From Molossus alvarezi (lineage: Eukaryota; Chordata; Mammalia; Chiroptera; Molossidae), in the NCBI GenBank assembly GCA_037176705.1, contig CM073893.1:29487182-29551181 (forward strand): a DNA stretch of 64,000 nucleotides, given 5' to 3'. Positions 1 through 11,366 of this stretch are shown one piece after another. The notes under the pieces are model-generated. The model did not search any database, was not told the origin of the DNA, and saw nothing but the letters and a program-made list of their open reading frames with translations. A program made the translations under genes and the position numbers. Position 1 is the first letter of the stretch. Each line of letters starts with the position of its first letter.

Positions 1-350
1 TTAGTTATGATGTGCTTACTCCGCGGACAGGAGTGGGGAACCTTTTTTTCTGCCAGTGGCCATTTGTATATTTATAATATCATTCATGGCTCATACAAAA
101 TTATCAACTTAAATATTAGCCTGCTGTATTTATTTAGTCAGGCTAATTTAGAGAGGTGTGTGACAGTAGCTGGTATTGATTTCTCAGACCTTTTACAGAC
201 CACACACCAAATGCTCCCTATCTTGGGAAGAGTTATAATATTTATCCTGAGTTTCATTCTATTAGCATCCTGGATCTTTGGTCTGATATGTCATTAATTC
301 TGGAAAGTTCTCAGTCTTTAATTTTAAATGTTTCTTCTCCTTCCTCATTT
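1..350. other. unassigned left-edge sequence
   Basis: AT-rich non-coding DNA. The short reading frames here have no recognisable motif, and I see no repeat family I can name. It may be intron or intergenic DNA that continues outside the window. Confidence 0.4.
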
Positions 351-884
351 TGTTATGACAAGCCAGCAAGACAATCAGAGATGCACAACCAAATTGTAAA
401 TTAAAGGAGCGCTTTATTGACCAGCTGGCTGCAGGGGTAGACATTACCCAAATCAGCAGCCTCGACTGTTCTTGCTAGTCTGCTTTTAAAGAGAGAAGCC
501 ACATTCCCTTTCAGCTCCCCCTCAGGGAATGGGTACAATAGTGGGTGCAAAAGCAGTTATTACAGAAGCCAAGATAAGCATTAGTCACTGGGCTCATGCT
601 TTTCAGTTCCTGATACTCAGAAACTGTCAGGGTGAGTTTATGCAAGATACATCCCATTACGTATGTCAACCACAACCTTACGCAAAGTTCCTTTACTTCT
701 AGGGGTAATCAACCTATTATTGGAAAATTACCGAGGAAGGTATACTGCCGATAAAAATAGAGTTTCTTAGTCACCTTAGTCAAGGGGCCTAGATAAGAAT
801 GGAGTCGCTTAGCTGCCTTAGCTAAGGGGCCTAGCTCAACTTCTGATCTTTCGAATAAAGTATATATTTTGTAATTATCCCACA
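351..884 (-). mobile_element. solo LTR of an endogenous retrovirus
   Basis: Read on the minus strand it starts TGTGGGATAATT and ends GTCATAACA, the TG...CA ends of an LTR. An AATAAA signal lies near 413 in GTCAATAAAGCGC, with an A/T-rich TTTAAAAG stretch upstream that could serve as a TATA-like element. The flanks TCATTT (345-350) and TCACTT (885-890) look like a 6-bp target duplication with one change. No primer site, gag, pol or env lies beside it, so this is probably a solo LTR left by LTR-LTR recombination. Its sequence does not resemble the LTRs of the provirus at 6101-24900. Confidence 0.7.
751..834 (-). repeat. two tandem 42-bp units in the LTR U3
   Basis: Units 751-792 and 793-834 are the same length and both end AAGGGGCCTAG. 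About 33 of 42 positions agree by eye. Duplicated U3 units are typical of retroviral enhancers; that role is inferred here. Confidence 0.75.
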
Positions 885-1655
885 TCACTTGCATATTCTA
901 TTGTGTTTTGTTTTGTTTTTATTCTTTCAAAACAAATGTTTTGTACTTCAGTTTGAGAAGTTTATATTGACATTCATTGTCTCCATTCCCATTGATTTAT
1001 ACCTCAGCCTTGTTCTGCCTACTGAGGGCCTATCAAAAACATTTTTTTTTTCTGTTGCAATGTATTTTGTTTCTAATATTCTCTTTTAGTTCTTTCTATG
1101 TGGTATGAAGGGGTTGAGAATAGAAATATTCGTTAATGTTATGATTGAATTTGAGTTTTGAGTGGACCTGATTTCCTAAGCCATGATCTTTGTCTTTCTT
1201 AGCTTCCCCACTTCCTTTCCTTAAGACAGGCAAGTTAATTGGGTTTGGAACTGGTTGATTGGCCTTATCCCAGGAGGGGTAAGGTGCTTTCTCTTCAGGG
1301 GAGGTCTTTGTTATGGAGAACACTGTAAATATATTTTCAATGGTGATTTTCTTTTTTCCTGTTGCCTTCCTGGCACAAGGAAATATTTTTCAGATCTTCA
1401 ACAAGAAACTGTGATATGTTCCCTAATGGCAAAACTTTGTAAATTTTGGGAAACCCCAAATACTGGCCCCAAAGAGATTTTAACTCTCAAGAGAGATTAG
1501 AATCAGTCTCCAGGAATTTCTCAAATTAGTATTTTGTGTTCTTACCAGTTACTGGCCCTTGTGGCTTGCTTGAGGTAAGCTGATTTTAGCTCTGAGTCCC
1601 TGTGTTCCCCTGTGTCCCAGATTTCCATTGATGTGACCTCAATATTCTAACGGGT
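885..1655. other. unassigned non-coding stretch
   Basis: No repeat family or coding motif recognised. It includes small T-runs and a mildly GC-richer patch near 1190-1320. Probably old intergenic or intronic DNA. Confidence 0.35.
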
Positions 1656-3075
1656 TTAAGAATTAACATCATTAAAATGTCCATACTACCCAAAGCAATC
1701 TATAGATTCAATGCAATCTCCATAAAAATACCAACAGCACACTTCACAGAATTAGAACAAATACTTCAAAAGTTCATTTGGAACTAAAAAAGACCTCAAA
1801 TAGCCACAGCATTCTTAAAAAAGAAGAACAAAGTAAGAGGGTTCACATTACCAGATTTCAGGTTATACTACAGAGCCAATATAATCAAAACAGCCTGGTA
1901 CTGGCACAAGAACAGGCATATAGACCAGTGGAACAGAATAGAGGACATAGAAGTGGACCTAAGGTAATATGCTCAATTAATATTTGACAAAGGTGGCAAG
2001 AGCATACAGTGGAGTAAGGACAGCCTCTTTAATAAATGGTGGTGGGAAAATTGGACACTCCATGCAAAATTGAAACTAGACCATCAACTTACACCACACA
2101 CAAGAATAACCTCAAAATGGATAAAAGACTTATATGTGACTCATGAATCCATAAAAATTCGAGAAGAAACTGTAGGCAACAAAATTTCAGACATCATACA
2201 CAGCAGAATTTTCACTAATACATCACCTAAGGCATCAGAAACAAAGGAGAAAATGAACACATGGGACTACATCAAACTCAAAAGCTTCTGCACAGAGAAA
2301 GATACATCATCAAAACGAAAAAGCCACCCATTGTATGGGAGAGCATAATTGCCAATGATATATCAGATAAGGGGTTAATTTTTAATATATAGAGAGTGCT
2401 CATATAACTCAACAAAAAGAAGACAAAGAACCCAATTAGAAAATGGGCAGAGGAACTAAATAGACAACTCACCAATCAGGACATACAAATGACTAAGAGA
2501 CATATGAAGAAATGCTCAACATCACTAATCATCAGAGAGATGCAAATGAAAACAACAATGATGTATCACCTCACACCTGTCAGAATGGCCACCATCAACA
2601 AATCATCAAACAACAAGCGTTGGCGAGGGTGTGGAGAAAAGGGGACTCTAGTACACTGCTGGTGGGAATGCAGACTGGTGCAGCCACTATGGAAAACACT
2701 ATGGTGTTACCTCAAAAAATTAAAAATTGAACTTCCATTTGACCTAGTATCCCACTTCTAGGAATATACCCTAAGAAGATTGAAACACCAATCAGGAAGA
2801 ATATATGTACCCCCATGTTCGTAGTAGCACTATTTACAATAGCTAAGATCTGGAAACAGCCCAAGTGTCCATCAGTAGATGAATGGATAAAAAAGCAGTG
2901 GTTCATATACACAATGGAGTACTATGCAGCTGTAAGAAAGAAAGATCTCTTATCCTTTGAGATGACATGGAGGGACCTGAAAAGTATTATCCTAAGCCAA
3001 ACAAGCCAAACAGAGAAAGACAAGTATCATATGATCTCACTTATTTGTGGAATAATAATGAACATAACAGTCTGA
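1656..3075 (+). pseudogene. L1 ORF2 C-terminal fragment (L1-A)
   Basis: Only the part downstream of the reverse-transcriptase core survives, and it is broken by several frameshifts (frames at 1778-1987, 2070-2348, 2489-2761 and 2815-3075). The C-terminal CX3CX7HX4C knuckle of L1 ORF2p is recognisable near 2616-2670 as [18 protein letters not shown], but its first Cys is Arg. The tail [18 protein letters not shown] is the conserved L1 C-terminus. The normal TAA after LICGI is replaced by an ATA-repeat insertion, so the frame runs a few codons further. No endonuclease or catalytic RT region is present, so it is non-functional. Confidence 0.85.
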
Positions 3076-3308
3076 GGAATGGGGTAGTCCCAGAGACGTA
3101 GAAGTGGGGTACAGACTGACAATCTGCAGAAGAGGGGGTGGTGGGGGAGAGATCAACCACAGAACTTACATGCATGTATGCATGAACAATGGACATGGAC
3201 AACAAAGCTGGGGACAGAGCAGGGAGGGACGGGGGGGGGTGGAATCAGTCGGGGAAAAAGGAGAAACATCTGTAACAAAAATAAATTAATTAAAAACAAA
3301 TAAAGAAA
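1656..3308 (+). mobile_element. 5'-truncated LINE-1 (L1-A)
   Basis: This copy starts inside ORF2 at AAGAATTAACATCATT, a junction that aligns to about 16590 in L1-B and 32050 in L1-C. It continues through the ORF2 C-terminal region, the G-rich 3' UTR (3130-3250) and an A-rich end at 3280-3308. I could not find a convincing target duplication, so the 5' boundary is approximate. It is closest to L1-B: both share the ...CAAGCGTTGGCGAGGG... variant. Confidence 0.85.
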
Positions 3309-4270
3309 AATCTTTGATTTTCAACTTATTGAAACTTTTTTTTTGTTTCAAGGTGAGTGACAATTTCCACACTATTTACAAATTGCTGCTAAATAAAACC
3401 AGAAGTTCTTTTTTTCTTACAACAATGATCAATATATTATACACTCTGTACATTGCTTTTTGTAAATAATATTGCTTTTAGGGACATTTCTTGTTTTGTA
3501 ATTGCTCAGTGTTTAATGTTTAAACATTCATCTATTTAACATATTTATCATTTATCCTGTGGATTTATAAAAAAATTCTCAAAACTTTCAGTAGACATAC
3601 ACATTTAAATTATTGCTTAAAATGCTTTGGTATGTTAAAACACCTTAAATAATTCATTCTGTACACAGAGCTAAAGGTAAACATATTTAAATGTGGAGGG
3701 GGCAATAAGAAGCCTACTCAAAATTATACAAAGGATGCAGAATGTATATTATTAATTTCAGAAGAAGATAACGCAGAGATAACTGAGAAATGATACTAAA
3801 GATATGATGAGGAAAGAGTCCCAGAGAATAAATAAATTGGCACTAAGCAGAATATTAGGGGGAAAAGAATTGTCACATGGACACATATATACCCTGTTTC
3901 AACAAAGAATAATATATACTCATTTTTTCCTATTAAATCAGGATCTTCTTGGTAGGTATTCAACATATTTAACAGGACATATGTTTCATGTATATACATA
4001 CATACATATATATAGAAGTATGACTATATGGTTATAGTTTCAGAACTATAGCATCAATATTTAAATTCATTTATGCAACACACTTAGCAATGCACACCAT
4101 GTATTTCAGAATTGTCGGTGTAAGTATATATAAATAAAATATGGCACATACACCTAAATAGTTACATCATTATCAGGAGAAAATAAGATTATGTGAGTCA
4201 TTGTTTTCCTTTCCATTCTCATAATGCTTTGCACTTTTAATACACTTTTATTATTGAATGAAATATATTA
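3309..4270. other. unassigned AT-rich stretch
   Basis: No gene or repeat family identified. A short (ATAC/ATAT) low-complexity patch lies at about 3993-4015. Confidence 0.35.
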
Positions 4271-4283
4271 AATTATATTAATA

Positions 4284-4450
4284 CTCAGAAAAGGGAGTGA
4301 GGGGGAGGGAAGAGATAAACTACAGAACTTATATGCATGTATGCATAACCAATAGACATAGAAAACAATTCTGGGGGTAGGGGGAATCGGGAGGAGGATG
4401 TCAATGGGGGGGAAAATAAGAAATATCTGTAACAAAAATAAATTAATAAA
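4284..4450 (+). mobile_element. very short 5'-truncated LINE-1 (3' UTR only)
   Basis: This 167-bp insertion holds the L1 3' UTR: a G-rich tract, then AGATAAACTACAGAACTTAT and ATCTGTAACAAAAATAAATT. It is flanked by the perfect 13-bp duplication AATTATATTAATA at 4271-4283 and 4451-4463, so both ends are well defined. It is an independent retrotransposition event, not a piece of L1-A. Confidence 0.88.
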
Positions 4451-4463
4451 AATTATATTAATA

Positions 4464-6095
4464 TAAGCAATAGCAACATTTTGTTAATGTAGATATATTT
4501 GCACATTTTTTTTGAACAGCGAACTCTAAATAAAATTCATGGGAAATGATTTTGTAATGTGTATCAGAAATCTTAATAGTGTTTATATATTGATGACCAA
4601 CATTTCTACATTTAGTAGTCTCTGCTAATTTAACAAGAAAACTTAGGAACAATTTATAGGTAACTGAATATTGATCTCAGTTACATATATTATTATGCAC
4701 AGAGTAGAATTAGTCTTGGAACACACTCAAATGTATGTAATATGATCAGTATTTAATATTAAATTTTTAAAACCATTTTAAAACAATAAAGCATGTCTAC
4801 ATTTAATATTCTAGTACTGAAAAAAATGTAAATGAAAAAGATAAAAATGTGGAGAAATATATAAAATATTTTTTCAGTTTTGGGTCCTTAGAATAAATAC
4901 TCTTATGAATATACTTATACATGTCTCTTGAGTCCACATGTGTGTGAATTTCTTCTGAGTTGTGAAGATAACTTGTTCTATACATTTAAAATGACATGGG
5001 ATAAGCCACACTATTTTGTAAAGGGACTTTCAGATGTGCAGAGGGATAGATTCACTGACTTAGGGGACCTTTTGAATCCCCAATATGCCTGCATCTGTGA
5101 TGATAACAGTCTTTTATTAATAACAGGGTTCTTTTTTCTTAATTGAAAATTTCTTGGCCTGCTGTTCAGTATTTGTTTAGAAAAGTTAGCAAAAAAAAAA
5201 AAAAAAATGTCACTTCTCTTTATTTTGTAAGTACTCTTGTAAATAATTACATAAAATCCTGTTACTCACATTTCTTAAATAACAAATAAAGCTTATTAGA
5301 GAATTTTGTTTTATTTGCTGTTCTCCAAAGATATGTATAACATATTCATCTCCTCTTTCTAGTTTCCTCCCATAAGAATTGTCTGAACAATTAATGTGTA
5401 TAGTAACATACCATACATGCGATATGTTTTTGAGCCTTTTAATCTGTACCCTGGGATTTACATGTCCTTATTCAATGTGTACCTTGTTTCTGTTATTATG
5501 CAAAAAAATCATGCTTGATTGAGCTCAGTCAGTTTGCAAGGCAGGGGGTTTGTAGTTGCTTCACGCTCTGCAGCTTTTTACTTGTCATCTCTTTTGAAAC
5601 TAAATTAAAATATATATTTTTAAGTTTTTAGAATATGTTGTTCACCTGTTTGCTCATTATAGTAATTTAAGTTGACTTTCATGCTATTTGTTAAAAACGT
5701 CCCACCAGGAGAATTTGATGAGGTCATTTTTTTCCACTATCTTATCTGCCTAAAGGAATTAATTATATCACTTGTTATACAGTATCATATATACAGTAAA
5801 CTCTTCTCTTTCTTCAGATATCTAGGATGATGACAGTGCCAGAATAAGTCCTAGAGATAACTAAGTGTACTCTTCTTATTTAAAGCATAAATGTCTATAA
5901 AAGATATTCTCAATATGAAATAGTATATCCCAGTAACATCAGCTGAATCACTTTTTCCTTTCTGAGTCAGACAAACTAGGAATCATTTTCTGACTTAGGG
6001 TCTAATTATATTGACATGGCAATAAACACAACATTTGTTTACATTTATACCTATGATTTCTGTACTTGAAAGTTTGAGAATAAATATGCGACATG
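4464..6095. other. unassigned AT-rich stretch
   Basis: Non-coding DNA with no family I can name. A poly(A) run lies at 5190-5207. The left copy of the provirus target duplication, GTAAC, ends this stretch at 6096-6100. Confidence 0.35.
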
Positions 6096-6100
6096 GTAAC

Positions 6101-6481
6101 TGAAAGGTGAGTCGGTGGTTCATGGTGCACAGGCGTGCTAAATAGCAATCTCACTTGGTGAATAAAGAAAATTTGGTTTATTTAATTAAAAGGGGATGGG
6201 GAATGGGAATATCCAAAGGACAGGGCTACACAGCACCAAACCATGGGTTATTGGGTCAATAATGGAAGCACCCAGGAGCTAGAGTTTCATTCGTACATGT
6301 GTCCCCTGGTAGGAAGCTTTTATCAATCAGTGGGTTTGGGGTCTTGGTTTGTGGTTTTGGGCAAGGGGTTGGGTCTGCAGGAATGCCGCTGTGTCAGTAT
6401 GTTGAGGAACTGGGGAATAAGGGTAGGAGTAGGTTCTATAGGCCATGGTCAGGGCTATCTGTTTGCCTGTAATTGTTTGTA
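6101..6481 (-). mobile_element. 3' LTR of the provirus
   Basis: Its plus-strand start TGAAAGGTGAG matches the start of the 5' LTR (24488). The shared blocks CTAAATAGCAATCTCA, TTGGGTCAAT and GGAAGCTTTT follow in the same order. A minus-strand AATAAA signal lies at 6177-6182, equivalent to 24566-24571 in the other LTR. The U3 end near 6481 is poorly conserved, so that edge is approximate. No purine tract is visible immediately beside it. Confidence 0.72.
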
Positions 6482-6660
6482 ATGGTTTTGGAGAAAGGAA
6501 AGAGTGTAGATGGGCTTCCAAAGTGAGACAAATATCGTGCAAACAATTAGGCATATAATAAGAAGTATGCCAATGAAAACAAGAGAAAAACAAAGGTTAA
6601 TGATCAAAGCAAATTGTAAACCAGTTTCTGAGTCTGTAAGACTGTCAGTCGAGAAGGTTC
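6455..6660 (-). pseudogene. possible env transmembrane tail (remnant)
   Basis: A minus-strand frame ends in TAG at 6455-6457, just inside the 3' LTR. It contains a strongly hydrophobic run, LVFIGILLIICLIVCTIF (about 6530-6585), followed by a short polar tail. This is the position and layout expected for the membrane anchor and cytoplasmic tail of a retroviral Env. No immunosuppressive-domain or CX6CC motif was recognised upstream, and stop codons interrupt the frame. The assignment rests on position and hydrophobicity only; a chance hydrophobic run is possible. Confidence 0.4.
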
Positions 6661-7493
6661 AATGTTCCTTTTGCTGGAATAAAAGCAAGCAGTGATAACT
6701 TGGACAGCATCTGATGCTCAGGTAAATCCTATATAGTTATAGCAGTAGTTTTTAGTAATTCCAATTCAAAGGATGGGAGGGGAAAAAAAGGGAACATTGG
6801 TTTGAAGGGTTGGAGACAACTATAAGATTCAGGAACCAGTTTAGTTCACAGATAAAAATAAAACTTTAAAGACAATCAACTGTGCTAGAGTTCAATATTT
6901 ACAATTGGGCATTGTGGTTTTCACTGAAACACAATTTATCTTTCTAAAATCACACTCATTTTTATTTCTATTAAAGAGACTGCATTAAGTCTGGTTTTAA
7001 TTTGGCCCGATTATTTGAATAAACATAACAAGAATTAGCAATTGATAAGCTTTCCCAAATTTGTTTGGCTGCAATGTCAGTATCCATAAGGAATCTTTAG
7101 ATTGAGCTCTACGGAGCAGTCAGCAGTCAGCCAACATCATAATTGCCATCAGACTGTGTCTGGAATACCTACAGATTTGGGTTTTGCCCTCAAGTCCTTG
7201 AAGTTTCCAATGTGTTGAGGTTCCTTTTCTGTCATCTTTCAAGAAAGCAACCTTTGTTTTTTACCTGAAAATATTGACCAAGCAAGGTACCAGGCCATGC
7301 TCTGCAAGTGGCTTCTGATTGGCTTTCATCAGTCTTGAGAGTCAATTTCAATTCCTTAAAGCTTTTTGGTGACATCTAGAGTTCAGGCATGTATCTCTTT
7401 ACCATGACAGTCTAGTCAAAGACTCAGTTAACAAAGCCACAATTGGAACCTGGTTTCATGTGTTCTATTTTAAAGAGAACATATTTTTATTGC

Positions 7494-7530
<37 letters not shown>

Positions 7531-9611
7531 TACATACATATATATTCATATAAATAATACTCACTCATTGAGAGTTGCAAATTCTGGAGGGAATGGGTAG
7601 GGAGAAAAATATAAACGTTTCAATATTGCTTGAGGATATAATTTCCCAAACTGTTTTAAGAAAATAAAAACAGCTTCCTTATAACTGGAAAACAAAAAGA
7701 TTTTCCCATGAGTCCAGTTATTTCTTAAAGTTTTGTATTTCAAAGAGATGACCTGTTTAGAAATCTTTAATTTATAGTAAGTCAAAGTCCATTTTACAAA
7801 CCTTTCCAAAGATGTAACTTATTTATTAGAGTAAAACAATGACTGCCTATAAATGATGAGATTTAAAATGACATGGCTATAGACTTCATGATAATATAAT
7901 TGATAAAGAACTTTGCTTTTCTGTAATATATAACACTCAAAGATAATACTTTTTGGAAATAATAATTATTATGGAATGACATAAAAGAACAACATAACGC
8001 TCACATTTTTAGATTCAATACACAATTTCAATATATAAAGAACAAATAATATATGTAAGATTTTAAAACACTGCACATGGCTCACTGGAAGTGTGCATTG
8101 AGCATTGAAACAATTCATAATCATCCCCATGTGTGGACCACAAACACCTGGACTATCATAGGCAAATGCCCCCATGGGGAACCATCACTCTTGGCTTGCC
8201 CGTCATCACTGACTGAACACCTGCTACTCTCAAGAGTTCCCTGTTTAAACTTGGCTTCAAATCTTTGTAAGTTCCTTCCTAGAGCAGACTGAAATTTCTA
8301 GAATATTTATTTTATACAAATAGAACATAGTTATTATTACTAATTTTTATTTGGCAAAGCTTCCCATGTAATTTCAAGTGTATTCAATAGGCCTAATTAG
8401 TTTTTAAATTTTTATAAGGAGAGAGAATAAATCCTTAAGGTATTCCAGGGCCCATAGGAATAACTCAAAGTCATTTCTCAGTTAAAAGAGTCTGTTAATA
8501 TTTAAACTATAGAAAGGTTGTCAAATATACTTAACCAAAAGATCATGGTATAAACTCTTTGTAAATCTAGATAAAACAAATATATATTTTATGGTAACAA
8601 CTCTAAAAGACATCAATCAAACTTAAACTGGTTTTAATATCAAATATTTTGTCCAGACCACAGGATTCTGTTTAACCTACAGAAGTATTTAATCTCTTTA
8701 GGACAATAAAATATCATCCTTTAGTAATGCCATCTGGAGGCAGAAAACACATCACATATAATACACAGAGAAACATGTATCACATAAGGACTATACACAT
8801 AATCTGAATTACTAATTTTTGTAAAGATGCAAGATTTTTCTAATTTACTTTTGGTGCCTTTAAGAAGTTGGGAAAAGGGACAGAAGGCCCTAATAACCAA
8901 GCAGGAAGAACTGTTGAGACTCTCAATGGAAGAGACAAGGGCTGTGAAGGAGAGGTAGAAATTAAGGAATGAAGCAACAAGAGGGAGCCTGGGTGGGGCT
9001 GCTTCAGCTCCCTGAAGTCAGAAACCCTGGTGACATAGGATGTGACATAACAAGAGTGGGGTTATCAAAATTAATGTAATAAGTTCTCCAGATATGACTA
9101 GTCTGTGGACTTATTTACTCTGGGCCCTGAAGATGGACTTACCAAGGACCCAGACTTTGGCTAGATGCCCCTGGGGATGGATTTACCCAACTCAGACAGA
9201 GGGCTTAATCAAAAAGCCCATTTGAGAGAGAGAGAAAGCCAGTTTGACTCACGGACATGTTTACCCTGTGCCCTGACGGTGGCCTTACCAGTGGCCAGGA
9301 CTTCAACTAGGAAATGGATGTATCCCACTCAGGCAGGGGGCTCAACTCCTCAGCTGTCAAACATGCAGAGGATAAGGGGTCCCTTAGGACATCAGGGGTA
9401 ATCAGGTAAGTCCTGAATCATCGGACCCTGTCACCCAGGTGTTGCCTGAGGACAGTCATGTGGGTGGGTGACTCCATGTCCACAGGGCAGGTTTACCTTC
9501 CATCTCAGGTTTGTTGAGACTTTTTTTGATGAAGAATTTACTCCGCAACTGACAGGTAGGTTTCTCCCACACCGACGATGAGGAGAGTATAATGAAAACA
9601 GCTCCCGCCTT
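6661..9611 (-). other. provirus interior, no motif recognised
   Basis: By position this should hold the env surface region and the 3' part of pol. I read the minus strand and found only short, stop-interrupted frames without a clear integrase, RT or Env motif. The 8.9-9.6 kb part is GC-richer than the rest and may have a different origin. Confidence 0.4.
7495..7548. repeat. (TA)n/(CA)n microsatellite
   Basis: An alternating TA run is followed by ACACACACACATACATACATA. It lies inside the provirus remains, so it arose or expanded after insertion. Confidence 0.9.
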
Positions 9612-9856
9612 GCGAGCCTGGCTGAGAGGTTGAGTGTGGTCCCATGCACCAAAAGGTCACTGATTTGATTCCCGGGCAGGGCACATGCCTGGGTTGCAGG
9701 CTCAATCCCCATCAGGGGGTGTGCAGGAGGCAACTGATCGATATTGATGTTATTCTCTCATCGATATTTCTATCTCTTTTCTTTTCCCTTTCGCTCTCTG
9801 AAATCAATGCAAACATATTTAAAAAACAAACAAACAAACAAACAAACAAAAAACAA
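9612..9856 (+). mobile_element. VES-type SINE (AATCAATAAA-tail form)
   Basis: It carries the diagnostic block CCATGCACCAAAAGGTCACTG, a B-box-like GATTTGATTCCCGGG, the GTGCAGGAGGCAACTGATCGA segment and a pyrimidine-rich stretch. It ends in an A-rich (CAAA)n tail. The first bases of the head are altered, so the 5' edge is approximate. It is inserted in the provirus in antisense orientation. Confidence 0.85.
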
Positions 9857-10183
9857 CTCCAGGTCCCAGAGCCATATAATGTCATCAGAGGAAAATCAGG
9901 TCAGGAGTGAAGGACGGGAGCCTGATTGTTTTTTTCCCTATAAATTTAAAACTTCTATAAACTTCACAACCTTCTAACATTTGAAAACTTTTTACCCAGT
10001 CAGGAATAACCATCATTAGAATAACTCAATTTCAATTTTTCTCCTGTTAAAAATGTATATTTATACCTTATGCCTTCTATTATTAAAGTTATATAATTTC
10101 TATCCAACTTCATTTGAACTTTTAGAAACCTCAGTTCTCAATGATAACCAGTCTACAACCAGTATAAATTTTAACATATTAGC
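9857..10183 (-). other. provirus interior between two SINEs
   Basis: AT-rich sequence with no recognised coding motif. It is assigned to the provirus only because it lies inside the GTAAC-flanked interval. Confidence 0.4.
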
Positions 10184-10197
10184 TCTAAATTTATTTA

Positions 10198-10469
10198 TTT
10201 TATTTTATTTATTTATTTTTATCCTCACCTGAGGACATTTTTTTTTGTTGTTGTTTTTTCTTCAGATAGAGTGGGAGGGAGAGAGAGGAAGAGAGAAATA
10301 GAGAAACATCGACATGAAAGGGACACATCAAGTGGTTGCCACCTGCACAACCCAACCAGGACTGGGGACAAACTGCAACCAAAGTACGTGCCCTTAGTGG
10401 GAACCGAACCCAGGTCTCTCTGGACTACAGGCCGATGCTCTAACTGCTAAGGCAAACTAGGCAGGACAA
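10198..10469 (-). mobile_element. VES-type SINE (GAGGATAAAA-tail form)
   Basis: Minus-strand copy: the plus strand shows ATCCTCACCTGAGGACA at the tail and ends in the complement of the CCTGCCTAGTTTGCC head. It is flanked by TCTAAATTTATTT-type duplications at 10184-10197 and 10470-10483, which defines the insertion. Confidence 0.9.
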
Positions 10470-10483
10470 TCTAAATTTATTTT

Positions 10484-11352
10484 GCAGACTTTCTGCAATA
10501 AAAATCCAAAAGCAGGCAAACTTAAGACTTGTCTAGAAATCAATGTTTCAGTATTTCATGTTATTTCAAAACATCTAGATATTCAATAACTTTTATCAAA
10601 ATTCACTTTTTTAAAAAAAAAAAATGTTTGTAATAAATTAAATTGATCTGCTCCCTTTTGATAAAAACCATCTTTCAAAAATTTGCATTTTAAAAAAAAA
10701 TGTCCAGACAGGAGCTTGGTGAAAATCAGGAATTTGCATTTCAAAGGACCAGGGACTTTGGTTTTATAAAGCTAATTATCTATAGGCCTCTTGAGACCAA
10801 TAGGATAGCTTTCAGAAAGGTAAAACATTATGGAAGACTTTGAATTGTTTCTGGAGACACATCTCTGGCCTTGTGAAAACTGCATTTGTAAAACAAGGAG
10901 TCATTGTCAATACCCCAGGCACTAGGTTGCCATCCAAATATTGGCACCAGACTGACACATCTATTAATTTATTTTTTGAAATGTTTCTTTCCATTTGGGT
11001 ACATTTTGTAAGTTTACAGGCATCATGTAGCTTAAAGGTTTGGATATATGGGACCCCATATTGGAAACGGTCAAACAGGTCTAGTTGCAAGATAGTGTGA
11101 AAATTAATGGTGACATTGACTGGCCAAACCTCTCTATTGCCTACTTTACGTTGGGCCGGGCTGTGTTACAAAACCTTAGCCTTTCTCTTGAGGGGCTTAG
11201 GGTCAAATTGAGAAGGCAAGCCAGATCCCGACAATCCCATTATCTCACAGTGTAAAGAACCCCACCCCCGCCAGACTCAGATGATCCCCTTATCTCAAAG
11301 TGCAGAGACCCCCACCCCTGGCTCTTGTGATGCCCTTACATCGCCAACCATC
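10484..11352 (-). other. provirus interior upstream of L1-B
   Basis: A 92-codon minus-strand frame (10812-11090) has no family I recognise. At 11218-11335 two imperfect copies of a segment with ATCCC..TTATCTCA..GTG..AGA.CCCCACCCC occur in tandem. By order this region should be pol or env remains, but no motif confirms that. Confidence 0.4.
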
Positions 11353-11366
11353 TAAACTACAATGGA

